A stretch of DNA of 64,000 bases from Pikeienuella litoralis (GTDB lineage: Bacteria; Pseudomonadota; Alphaproteobacteria; Rhodobacterales; Rhodobacteraceae). The DNA is taken from contig NZ_JBBHER010000004.1 of NCBI RefSeq assembly GCF_037646705.1, positions 372,001 to 436,000 on the forward strand. Direction: 5' to 3'. Every line of letters starts with the position of its first letter. Positions within the stretch are counted from its first letter, which is position 1. Of the stretch, positions 8,691 through 16,881 are shown piece after piece. The notes beneath the pieces are model-generated. The model searched no databases. It saw nothing but the letters and a program-made list of their open reading frames with translations, and was not told where the DNA came from. The position numbers and the translations under genes are program-made.

Positions 8691-9797
8691 ATGCTGCGAC
8701 AATTTTCGATCACCAGACAAAAAACTTCGCGCGCCGCCGGGAAGCTGAAAAGCGCCCTTTTTGCGAGCGCGTTCATCATTGGCGGCGCCGGCGCGTCCAA
8801 CGCGGCCGACTACACGATGGCGATCGCGCACATCCTGCCCGAAGCCATGAGCAATGAGGTCCAGGTCTCGCTCGTCCACTTCAAGTCTCTCGTCGAATCC
8901 GCGACCGAGGGCGGCATCGAGGTGCAGATCTTCGGCGCGATGCAGCTCGGCTCCGAGGTCGAGACCGGCAAGCAGGCGCAGGACGGCGCGCTCCTGCAAT
9001 CCACCGTGATCTCTTCGGGCGCGATGTCGTCCTTCTATCCGAAATATCAGGCGATCACCGCGCCCTTCCTTTTCCCGAGCTACCGCGTCGCGCACGCGTT
9101 CCTGGACGGCGCCTGGTTCGCTGATTTCATGTCCGACTCCGCCGAGGAGTCCGGGCTCCGTTATCTCGGCACTTTCGACGATGGCGGCGGCTTCGTCGCC
9201 TTCACCAACAACAAGCGCCTGATCAAGACCGCCGACGACATCAAGGGCCTGAAGATCAGGGTCGAGGAAAACCCGGCGCATGTCACCGTGATGAAGGCGC
9301 TCGGGGCCTCCGCGACGCCGCTTCCCTGGGGTGAAGTCGTGACCGCGCTCGCCACCGGCCTCGCGGACGGGCAGTTCAACGCGCCCGGCGTCAGCGAGAA
9401 TTTCAAGCTCTGGGAGGTGAACGACTACACGACCCTGAGCGGCCACATCTACAACACCCAGACCTGGGTCGTCAGCGAGAAATGGTTCCAGTCGCTCCCC
9501 GAGGACTACCAGGCCATCGTCATCCACGCGGCGCAGGAGGCGATCGGGATCGGCCATGGCATCGCCTCTCTCGCGGCGATCGCCGGCTGGCAGACCTCCT
9601 GCAAGGAATTCAAGGAGTGCTATGTGCTCCCCACCTCCGAGCGGCAGGCGATGGCCGACATCGCGCGGCCCGCATGGCGTGAATGGATCACCACCGATTT
9701 CGGCCTCGACGGCCAGATCATCGACGACATGCTCGCCGAGGTGACGAAGATCGGCGCCGATATCGACGCCGAAGACATGCGCCGCTACGGCCGCTGA
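8691..9797 (+). CDS. dctP: TRAP transporter substrate-binding protein (DctP family)
   Basis: This periplasmic solute receptor delivers an organic acid to the DctQM permease. The 368-residue protein has a long basic N-region followed by a hydrophobic signal segment ending near SNAADY. The mature part begins with the beta-strand/ligand pattern TMAIAHILPE typical of DctP receptors. KGLKIRVEENPAHVTVMKAL carries the conserved arginine that pairs with substrate carboxylates. LPWGEVVTALATGLADGQ is the family motif that precedes the hinge. It is the first gene of a three-gene operon; GGGAGAAGCGACGAA precedes the start. The ligand is unknown. Confidence 0.92.
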   Translation: MLRQFSITRQKTSRAAGKLKSALFASAFIIGGAGASNAADYTMAIAHILPEAMSNEVQVSLVHFKSLVESATEGGIEVQIFGAMQLGSEVETGKQAQDGALLQSTVISSGAMSSFYPKYQAITAPFLFPSYRVAHAFLDGAWFADFMSDSAEESGLRYLGTFDDGGGFVAFTNNKRLIKTADDIKGLKIRVEENPAHVTVMKALGASATPLPWGEVVTALATGLADGQFNAPGVSENFKLWEVNDYTTLSGHIYNTQTWVVSEKWFQSLPEDYQAIVIHAAQEAIGIGHGIASLAAIAGWQTSCKEFKECYVLPTSERQAMADIARPAWREWITTDFGLDGQIIDDMLAEVTKIGADIDAEDMRRYGR

Positions 9798-9826
9798 GGC
9801 GGTGAACCGGACGGGGGGCGCGTGAC

Positions 9827-10348
9827 ATGACCAGCCAGACCCGTCGCGCCCGGTTGAGCGTCGAGCTCAACCGGGCGGTCGAGATCTTTTGCGTGATCTG
9901 CGTCCTGGTCATGCTCTCGATCTCGTTCGTCGGCTTCTTCTACATGATCGCCACCGGATCGGCGCTGAGCTGGACCTACTCGCTCGCCAGGCTGTTCATC
10001 CCTTGGGTCGGCCTGATGAGCGTCACGGTCGCCTTCTTCCGGGGCGAGCATATCGCGATGGGGGCGCTCGCCACCGCGCTTCCCGCGCCGCTCACCCGGG
10101 CGCTTCGCGTCGTCAACGTCCTGCTGGTCGGCGCCTATTCCCTGCTGATGATCTGGTATGGCGGGAAGTTCCTGATCAACGCGTCGGACACGTACATGGT
10201 CTCCGACCAGATCCAGATTCATTCGGCCTGGGTCGTCGCTTCGGTTCCGGCCTCGGGGCTGGTCGTGCTTGTTCATCTTCTTTGCGGCGCCGACCTGCTG
10301 ACGATGGCCGATTATTCCGAAGACCCCGACGTCTCATCGAACGCCTGA
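9827..10348 (+). CDS. dctQ: TRAP transporter small permease (DctQ family)
   Basis: This 173-residue protein shows four hydrophobic segments, the standard topology of the small TRAP membrane subunit. The first is near residues 20-45 (FCVICVLVMLSISFVGFFY). The conserved region with W-V-G-L and E-H-I follows (LFIPWVGLMSVT and GEHIAMG), which is characteristic of DctQ. It lies 29 bases after dctP and 13 bases before dctM. It scaffolds the large permease; it does not transport alone. Confidence 0.88.
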   Translation: MTSQTRRARLSVELNRAVEIFCVICVLVMLSISFVGFFYMIATGSALSWTYSLARLFIPWVGLMSVTVAFFRGEHIAMGALATALPAPLTRALRVVNVLLVGAYSLLMIWYGGKFLINASDTYMVSDQIQIHSAWVVASVPASGLVVLVHLLCGADLLTMADYSEDPDVSSNA

Positions 10349-10361
10349 CGGGAAGACCGAC

Positions 10362-11639
10362 ATGATCTCAGCTCTTTCCGCCTTCATCATTCTGCTTCTG
10401 ATCGGAACGCCGATCGCGCTGGTCATGGTCTTCTCGGGGCTCGCCGGCGGCTATGAGCTTGGCGGGCAGGCCTTTCTCGGCATCATCGCGGAGCGGATGT
10501 TCTCCGGCGTCTCGGGCTATCTGCTGATGGCGGTCCCCTATTTCATCTTCACGTCCGAGCTGATGAACCAGGCCGGGCTGACCGAGCGGCTGGTGGCCTT
10601 CAACAACGCGCTTTTCGGGCGGATTCGCGGCGCTCTCAGCCATGTGAACATCGTCGTCAGCCTGTTCTTCTCGGGGCTCACCGGCGCCGCGATCACCGAC
10701 ACGGTCTCCGTCGGCAAGATCATGATCCCGGCGATGAAGCGCGAAGGCTACAGCGCCGAATACGCCGCGGCCGTCACCGCCTGCTCATCCATCATCGGCC
10801 CGATCATCCCGCCGAGCGTCGTGATGGTCATCTACGCCGCGACCCTGCGCGACGTCTCGGTGTTCCAGCTTTTCGCCGCCGGCATCCTGCCCGGCGTCCT
10901 GATGACGGTTATGCTGCTGATCGCCAGCGGCGTGATGGCCTGGCTGAAGGGATTCCCCAAACATGGCGGAACCGATCTTCGCACCGCGGCGGTGGCCTTC
11001 GTCGTGACGATCCCGGCGCTTCTGGTGCCGTTCATCATCCTCGGCGGCATTCTCGGCGGCCTGACCACCGTCACCGAGGCGTCGGCCTTCGCCGCGGTGT
11101 ATTCGATCGCCATCGGGGTCTTCTTCTATCGCCAGTTGACCATGGCGAATATCTGGTCGGCGCTGATCGTGACCATCCGCTTCAGCGGCGTGGTGTTCTT
11201 CCTCCTCGCCGCGTCCACGGTGCTCGGCTGGGTCGTCACCCGCTCCGGCGTCGCGCGGGACGCCGCGGAGATGATCACCACGATCAGCGACAGCCCCGTG
11301 GTCCAGATCCTGCTGGTGAACCTCCTGCTCATTCTTCTCGGCATGGTGATCGACGTGCTTCCGGCCCTCGTGGTCGTCGGGCCGGTGCTGGTTCCGGCGA
11401 TGGTGGCGCTCGGGTTCGACCCGCTCCATTTCGCCATCATCATGATCATCACGCTGAACGTGGCGAACATCACGCCCCCTGTCGGCATGACCCTGATGAC
11501 CGCGTCGCAGATCGCCGGCGTTCCGTATGAACGTGTGATCATCACCGCGATTCCCTTCTATCTCAGCCATCTCGCGGTCATTCTGATCGTCTCGTTCTGG
11601 CCCGCGTTCGTGCTCTGGCTACCGGGTCTGCTGAGTTGA
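10362..11639 (+). CDS. dctM: TRAP transporter large permease (DctM family)
   Basis: This 425-residue membrane protein drives Na+-coupled uptake of the solute bound by DctP. It has around a dozen hydrophobic segments. The family motifs GLTGAAITDTVSVGKIMIP and CSSIIGPIIPPSVVMVIY are the two inverted hairpin/substrate regions, and NITPPVGMTLMTA is the second conserved proline-containing loop. Length and motifs are normal. It closes the operon, with no obvious terminator before the following 424-base gap. Confidence 0.93.
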   Translation: MISALSAFIILLLIGTPIALVMVFSGLAGGYELGGQAFLGIIAERMFSGVSGYLLMAVPYFIFTSELMNQAGLTERLVAFNNALFGRIRGALSHVNIVVSLFFSGLTGAAITDTVSVGKIMIPAMKREGYSAEYAAAVTACSSIIGPIIPPSVVMVIYAATLRDVSVFQLFAAGILPGVLMTVMLLIASGVMAWLKGFPKHGGTDLRTAAVAFVVTIPALLVPFIILGGILGGLTTVTEASAFAAVYSIAIGVFFYRQLTMANIWSALIVTIRFSGVVFFLLAASTVLGWVVTRSGVARDAAEMITTISDSPVVQILLVNLLLILLGMVIDVLPALVVVGPVLVPAMVALGFDPLHFAIIMIITLNVANITPPVGMTLMTASQIAGVPYERVIITAIPFYLSHLAVILIVSFWPAFVLWLPGLLS

Positions 11640-12063
11640 CGCGGCGGGGCGTGGCCGGCTGAACGCGTCTCGCCGCCTCCGCGCGCCAGGCGCACAATCC
11701 ACAGTTGCGCGACACTGAATTTCCCCTACCCTTGAAACGAATGAGAGGGGAATACGATCGCGCACGTTGAACAAGACCCCGTCACGCCTGCGCCCGGCGC
11801 CGGGCGGCCCCCGCGCCGACCGGGTCTCGCCGCCGGAGCCGCGCATGCGCATCGCCGACATCGCCGGCCCGCAGAAAGAAAAAGGGCCCAGATGGTGACA
11901 AAACTCACACATCGTGAGGCGAGCTTTGCTCGACGGCGCAGAAATTCTACAATAGAATCGCTATATGAGATCCGAGTGGGACGCCCGGATCCATCGACGC
12001 GCCGGCATGGCGCCCGGCTGGGGGCGGACGGAACGCAGGAGGAGCGGCTTGGCGGAGACCGCG
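11640..12063. promoter_or_regulatory. 424-bp intergenic region with two dyads
   Basis: I see no gene here. Two inverted repeats stand out: TTCCCCT at 11721-11727 with AGGGGAA at 11746-11752, and ATTCTA-CAA-TAGAAT at 11944-11958, which lies in a locally AT-rich stretch about 100 bases before the MBL gene. The second has the size of an operator. A Shine-Dalgarno AGGAGG at 12037-12042 stands before an in-frame TTG at 12049. Confidence 0.35.
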
Positions 12064-12933
12064 ATGAGAGACTGGACCGGCCCGATGAGTGACACCGACG
12101 TCCGCTTCCGCTTCTGGGGCGTGCGCGGCTCTCTGCCCTCTCCGGGGCCCGACACCGTCATCTATGGCGGCGACACCCCGTGTGTCGAGATCACGACCGC
12201 CACAACCCGTGTGATTATCGATTGCGGTTCGGGCATCCGCCGGCTCGGCAACGCGATGATGGAGGAGCCCGACGACCGGGAGACCTTCATCCTTCTCGGC
12301 CATCCGCATTTCGACCATGTCTGCGGCCTGCCGTTCTTCACCCCGATCTTCATTCCCGGGCAGCGCTTCCGCCTCGGCGCGGTCGAGCCGCACGACATGC
12401 GGCTCCTGATGCCGCGGCTCTTCTGCCGGCCGTTCTTCCCGGTGGAGGAGGCGATGCTTGGCGCCGATCTCGAATATTTTCAGCCCGAGCCCTCGGGGCG
12501 GATGAAGCTGAACGACGACGTCGCCATCGTCACCCGGCCGCTCAACCATCCGGGCGGCTGCACCGGCTATCGGGTGGAGACGCAAGGCGTCGTCATCGCC
12601 TATTGCTCCGACACGGAGCATATCGAAGGCCAGACCGACCAGAACGTCCTCGACCTGATGGACGGCGCCGATCTCGCGATCTACGACAGCGCCTACACCG
12701 CGAGCGAATATCCAAACCATGTCGGCTGGGGCCATTCGACCCCCGATGAAGGCGTGCGCCTCGCCGCCATCGCCGGGGCGAAGCGCCTCGCGCTCTTTCA
12801 CCACAACCCGACCCGCACCGACGCCCAGATCGCCGAGATCGAGAGGCGGCTGCCCAAAAAGGCGCCCTTCGCCTTCGCCGGGCGCGACGGAATGGAGTTC
12901 GTCTTCAAGGCCGCGAAGGTGAAGGCCGCCTGA
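12064..12933 (+). CDS. Metallo-beta-lactamase-fold hydrolase
   Basis: The protein (289 residues from this start) begins with FRFWGVRGSLPSPGP and continues YGGDTPCVEI, the opening of a branch of MBL-fold hydrolases that includes phosphodiesterases. The metal-binding motif HxHxDH appears as HPHFDH, with later ligands in NHPGGCTGY, YCSDTEH and a C-terminal FHHNP. Three starts are possible: TTG 12049 with the best Shine-Dalgarno sequence (AGGAGG, 6-base spacer), ATG 12064 with GGAG, and ATG 12085 just before the conserved domain. I chose 12064. The substrate is unknown. Because a cNMP-binding protein and a cNMP-containing oxidoreductase follow on the same strand, a cyclic phosphodiester is an attractive guess, but only that. 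Confidence 0.82.
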   Translation: MRDWTGPMSDTDVRFRFWGVRGSLPSPGPDTVIYGGDTPCVEITTATTRVIIDCGSGIRRLGNAMMEEPDDRETFILLGHPHFDHVCGLPFFTPIFIPGQRFRLGAVEPHDMRLLMPRLFCRPFFPVEEAMLGADLEYFQPEPSGRMKLNDDVAIVTRPLNHPGGCTGYRVETQGVVIAYCSDTEHIEGQTDQNVLDLMDGADLAIYDSAYTASEYPNHVGWGHSTPDEGVRLAAIAGAKRLALFHHNPTRTDAQIAEIERRLPKKAPFAFAGRDGMEFVFKAAKVKAA

Positions 12934-13127
12934 CCCGCCGCTTCGGACCCGGCGGATGAACGCGCCGCGCGCCGCCGCCGCCCGATCCGGGTCCGCGCCC
13001 TTCAAAACCGCTTGAACGGTCGCGCATCCGGTCATTTCCGCGCGATTCCATCGACATCCGCCCGAACGGCGCCATTGATCGTCCGGGCTCCATGCGTCAC
13101 AAATCAAACAGGCGTCGAGGAGATGAC

Positions 13128-15734
13128 ATGGAACAGGGCCTTGTCAGCTTCGTATGGAAATACGGCAAGCTGGACACGATCAAGACTTTGATCGTGACCT
13201 TCCTGACGTTCCCGATCATCTACATCTCTCTGGAGATCCCGAAGATCATCGTCAACGACGCGCTCGGCGCGGGCAAGACCCCGGTGTCGTTTCCCGTCGA
13301 GTTCATGACGTTCAGCATGGACCAGATGACCTATCTTCTGGCCCTTTGCGTGATTTTCATCAGCATGATCGTCCTGAACAACTGGCTGAAATTCATCCTC
13401 AACACCCAGATCGGCCTCACCTCCGAGCGGATGATGCGCCGGCTCCGTTTCACGCTGTACGAATCCGTGCTGCGCTTTCGCGCCAAACGCTTCCAGCACA
13501 TGAAGCAGGGCGAGATCGTGCAGTCTGTGATGGGCGAGATCGACGCGCTCAGCGGCTTTTTCGGCGAGGTGATCTCCACCCCCGTCTGGCAGGGCGGGAT
13601 GCTTCTGGTCTACATGACCTTCATCTTCATCCAGGATCCGTTTCTCGGCGCGGCGGCGATCGCGCTCTATCCGGTTCAGGGTTTCCTGATCCCGAAGCTG
13701 CAGAAGAAGATCGTGCGGCTGAACAAGGCCCGGATCGCGAATGTGCGCCGGATCGCCGACGATATCGGCGAAAGCGTCGGCGCGATCGAGGAAATTCACA
13801 CCTCCGCCACCGCCCGCTGGCATCTCGCGCTGATCGCCGACCAGCTTCACGAGAGCTTCTCGATCCGGCTGGACATCTTCAAGCGCAAATATCTGATCAA
13901 GGGGCTGAACAATTTCCTGATCGCCCTCACCCCGTTCGCCTTCTATCTCTTCGGCGGGATACAGGTGATTCAGGGCAATCTCGAACTCGGCTCCCTCGTC
14001 GCGGTCCTCGCCGCCTACAAGGACGTCTCCGGGCCGTGGAAGGAGCTGCTCAACTACTTTCAGCGCTGGAACGATCTCAACAGCCGGTTCGAGATGGTGG
14101 TGGAGAATTTCTCCGGCGACGAAGTCTATGACGAGAGCCGCGTCACCGGCGGCGCCGACGACCCGGCGGCGATGCTGACCGGCGACGTCACGGTGCGCGG
14201 CGTCAGCCACGGCCCCGGCGCGAGCGGGCTGAACGGCGCCGCCTGCGCCGCGCCCGCCGGAAAGGCGACGGCGGTGATCGGCGGCGAGGAAGGCGCGCGC
14301 GACCTTCTGCTGAAGATGATGGCGGGGCTGATCGAGCCGGATCAGGGCCGGGTCTCCATCGGCGGCGAGGTCGTGATCGAGGCGTCCATGCCGGTGATCG
14401 GCCGCAGCCTCGCCTTCGTCTCCGCCGAAAGCGTGTTTTTCGTCGGCTCGCTCCGCGACAATCTCACCTATTCGCTGAGGCGGACCCCGGCCGCCCTGCA
14501 GGCGGACCCGCGCCCCGACGCGGCCTTCAGGCTCCGCGAGGCCGAGCAGACCGGCAACATCGCCGCGACGCCCTATGGCGACTGGACGGATTACGCCGCC
14601 GCCGGCGTCTCCGGCCCCGCCGAACTCGACGCGCGCATCGTCTCGCTCGCCGACCGCGTCGGGCTGGCGGACGAGCTTTACCATCTCGGGCTCCAGGCCC
14701 GGATGAACCCCGAGGAGCATCCCGATTTCGCCGCGCGGGTCCTCGGGGCGCGCGCGCAACTGCGCGAAGCCGCCGCGCAGGATCCCGAAACGTCGGACAT
14801 CATCGAATTCTGGGAGGTCGGCCGCTTCAACCAGAACGCCTCCCTGCTCGAGAACATCCTCTACGGCATGCCGGCGGCGGCGCGCGCCAGCATCGCCGAT
14901 TATGCGGAGGACCAGAACGTGCTGGCGATCCTCGACGCCGCCGGCGCGACCCAGCCGCTTTTGCGCGCGGGCCTGTCCATCGCCAGGCAACTGGTGGAGT
15001 TCCTCGACTCGGTCGACGAGGAAAGCTCGCTCCTCGACAGTTTCGTCGACTACTCCAAGAAAGACATTCTCGCCTTGACCGGGATCGTCAAGGAGGCCGG
15101 GCAGAAGTCCGACTGGACCCCGAAGGGCGAGGCGCGGCGCATTCTTCTGTCCTTCGCGCTCACCTTCGTTCCCGTCCGCGACCGGCTCGACGTGCTGGAC
15201 GACGCGCTGGAGGCCGAGATTCTGGCCGCGCGCGCCCGCGCCATGCAGGCGCTCAAGGACGATCCGACCGTGGTCGGCTTCGGCGAGGACCGCTATTCTC
15301 CCGCCCTTTCGTTGTCGGAGAACCTTCTCGACGGCAAGCGCCGCTATGACCGGCGGAGCGCCTGGCGCCGGTTCGACGCTTTCCTCGAAGCCGCCATCGA
15401 TCGGTGCGGCCTCAGGGAGGGCGTCACCGTGGTCGGCCTCGGCGCCCCGCTCGGCGCGGGCGGCTCGGGCCTCAGCGCGTCCTCGCGCCGCCGGGCGGCG
15501 CTGGTCCGGGCGCTGCTGAAACGGCCCGCCGCCCTCATCGTCAACGGCGTCGCCGGCGGCGTCTCCCCGGAGGACGCGGCCGTCCGCGCCACGATCCGGG
15601 AGGAAATGGCCGGACGCACGCTGATCATGGCGGTCAACCCGGCGGCCGCGCAGGATTTCGACCATCTGATTCGGATCAACGACGACGGAAGCGTGCGCGA
15701 GGGCGACCCCGCCGCGCTGCTCGACGCCGCGTAA
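13128..15734 (+). CDS. ABC-exporter-like membrane protein with degenerate ATPase domain
   Basis: The first ~330 residues form an ABC exporter transmembrane domain with several long hydrophobic helices. The remaining ~530 are an ABC ATPase-like region that is much too long and lacks the catalytic residues. The Walker A site reads GGEEGARDLL near residue 385, with no GKS/T. The Q-loop glutamine is missing (VSAESVFF near 428). The signature region is SGLSASSRRR, not LSGGQ. Walker B ends in LIVNGVAGG instead of DE, and the H-loop histidine is asparagine (MAVNPAAAQ). Three related segments, SLRDNLTYSL, ASLLENILYG and LSLSENLLDG, look like repeated copies of the eNI(l)xG element after the Q-loop. 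The start follows GAGGAG. It probably does not hydrolyse ATP, and its function is unknown. Confidence 0.8.
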   Translation: MEQGLVSFVWKYGKLDTIKTLIVTFLTFPIIYISLEIPKIIVNDALGAGKTPVSFPVEFMTFSMDQMTYLLALCVIFISMIVLNNWLKFILNTQIGLTSERMMRRLRFTLYESVLRFRAKRFQHMKQGEIVQSVMGEIDALSGFFGEVISTPVWQGGMLLVYMTFIFIQDPFLGAAAIALYPVQGFLIPKLQKKIVRLNKARIANVRRIADDIGESVGAIEEIHTSATARWHLALIADQLHESFSIRLDIFKRKYLIKGLNNFLIALTPFAFYLFGGIQVIQGNLELGSLVAVLAAYKDVSGPWKELLNYFQRWNDLNSRFEMVVENFSGDEVYDESRVTGGADDPAAMLTGDVTVRGVSHGPGASGLNGAACAAPAGKATAVIGGEEGARDLLLKMMAGLIEPDQGRVSIGGEVVIEASMPVIGRSLAFVSAESVFFVGSLRDNLTYSLRRTPAALQADPRPDAAFRLREAEQTGNIAATPYGDWTDYAAAGVSGPAELDARIVSLADRVGLADELYHLGLQARMNPEEHPDFAARVLGARAQLREAAAQDPETSDIIEFWEVGRFNQNASLLENILYGMPAAARASIADYAEDQNVLAILDAAGATQPLLRAGLSIARQLVEFLDSVDEESSLLDSFVDYSKKDILALTGIVKEAGQKSDWTPKGEARRILLSFALTFVPVRDRLDVLDDALEAEILAARARAMQALKDDPTVVGFGEDRYSPALSLSENLLDGKRRYDRRSAWRRFDAFLEAAIDRCGLREGVTVVGLGAPLGAGGSGLSASSRRRAALVRALLKRPAALIVNGVAGGVSPEDAAVRATIREEMAGRTLIMAVNPAAAQDFDHLIRINDDGSVREGDPAALLDAA

Positions 15735-15785
15735 TGACGACGCGCGGGCGGCGGGGAGGCGGGACATGAGCGCAAGGAGGCCAAA

Positions 15786-16253
15786 ATGAGCCTGAATAAA
15801 GCTGTAGAGACGATGATGGAGACGCCGATCTTCGCCGGCGTCGATCCCAAGCGTCTCCGCCTTCTCGCCTTCATGGGCGAGAGTCTGACCTATCGCGCGG
15901 GCGAGTTTCTGTTCGATCAGGGCGATGAGGGCGACAGCGCCTTCGTCACCATCGCCGGGACCGCCTCGGTGCTGATCGACGTCGGCGGCGAGAAATGCGA
16001 GGTGGCGGAGATCGGGCCGAAGCAGGTCTTCGGCGAGATGGCCGTCCTGTGCGACATCCCCCGCACCGCGGCGATCGCCGCGAAGACGGATCTGGAGGTG
16101 CTTCGCATCGAACGCGACGCGTTTCTGAGCCTCCTGAAGGAATTCCCCGAGGTCTCCCTGCAGGTGATGCGGTTCCTCGCCGCCCGGCTCGAGCAGACGA
16201 CGCGCAATCTCGGCGCGGCGCACGCGCGGATCACGGAGTTGGAGGCCTCCTGA
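15786..16253 (+). CDS. Cyclic-nucleotide-binding domain protein
   Basis: This 155-residue protein is almost entirely one cNMP-binding domain. GDEGDSAFVTIAG is the early beta-roll, and the phosphate-binding cassette FGEMAVLCDIPRTAAI keeps the glutamate that binds the ribose hydroxyl and the arginine that binds the phosphate. A helix with heptad character follows (LAARLEQTTRNLG), but there is no helix-turn-helix, so it is not a Crp-type transcription factor. AAGGAGG precedes the start. It follows the pseudo-ABC gene by 51 bases on the same strand and may be a regulatory partner of it. Confidence 0.88.
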   Translation: MSLNKAVETMMETPIFAGVDPKRLRLLAFMGESLTYRAGEFLFDQGDEGDSAFVTIAGTASVLIDVGGEKCEVAEIGPKQVFGEMAVLCDIPRTAAIAAKTDLEVLRIERDAFLSLLKEFPEVSLQVMRFLAARLEQTTRNLGAAHARITELEAS

Positions 16254-16255
16254 CC

Positions 16256-16837
16256 TCAGCCGAAAATCGGCCCGAACAGCACCGACGCCAGCGCCGCGCC
16301 GATCAGCGCCGGCCCGAAGGGAACGCTTCGCCCGCGCGCGCGCCAGCCATGCGCTACAAGCGCGTGCGCGATCCCGCCGAGCGCCGCGAGGAAGGCGACC
16401 TCCGGCAGCGCCGCCCAGCCGAGAAAGCCGCCCAGCGCGGCGAAGAGCTTCGCGTCCCCGAGGCCGATTCCGTCGCCGCCCCGAAGCTGGCCGAGCGCCG
16501 CGAGAACGCCGAAACCGAGCGCCGCGCCCAGCGCCCCGCCCCAGCCGGCGCCGCCAAGCAGCCCCAGCGCCGGGCCGATGACGATCAGCGGCAGCGTGAT
16601 GTCGTCCGGCAGCACCATCCGGCGCGCGTCGATCACCGCGAGCGGCGCGAGAGCGGCGAAGAGGAGATACGCCTCCCAGGCCGCGCCGGCGAACGCCAAC
16701 GCCGCCGCGAAACCGGCGGCCAGCAGCGCCGAGAGCGCGCCGGTCCGCAGCGCCGGCAGCGCCAGATCCGACCGGCGGCGGGCGACGCAATAGCCGAGAA
16801 GGCCGGCGCCGCCCGCCGTCAGAAACGCCTCGCCCAT
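16256..16837 (-). CDS. Prepilin peptidase (A24 family, TadV/CpaA-like)
   Basis: This integral membrane aspartic protease cleaves type IV prepilins. The 193-residue protein has the two catalytic aspartate regions: VIDARRMVLPDD near 72-83, and the conserved GLGDAKL near 123-129. It lacks the N-terminal methyltransferase domain of PilD, as is typical for Tad/Flp pilus peptidases. The start is the ATG ending at 16837, preceded by GGGAAGGCG; an in-frame ATG further upstream would overlap the divergent gene. It sits on the opposite strand inside an otherwise co-directional block and converges with the cNMP-binding gene, leaving only 2 bases between them. No pilin gene is in the window. Confidence 0.88.
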   Translation of the reverse strand: MGEAFLTAGGAGLLGYCVARRRSDLALPALRTGALSALLAAGFAAALAFAGAAWEAYLLFAALAPLAVIDARRMVLPDDITLPLIVIGPALGLLGGAGWGGALGAALGFGVLAALGQLRGGDGIGLGDAKLFAALGGFLGWAALPEVAFLAALGGIAHALVAHGWRARGRSVPFGPALIGAALASVLFGPIFG

Positions 16838-16881
16838 CAATTCGCCTTCCCGGTCATCGCCTTTGCGCATAGCATCGCGCC

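Noticed and set aside
15786..16253. The small cNMP protein as a Crp-type transcription factor
   Set aside because: No helix-turn-helix follows the cNMP domain; the protein ends after one helix.
13104..16790. Long minus-strand open frame of 1228 codons opposite the pseudo-ABC and cNMP genes
   Set aside because: It is arginine-, histidine- and alanine-rich without any domain, opposite genes with clear motifs. Long antisense frames are expected when GC is high at third positions.
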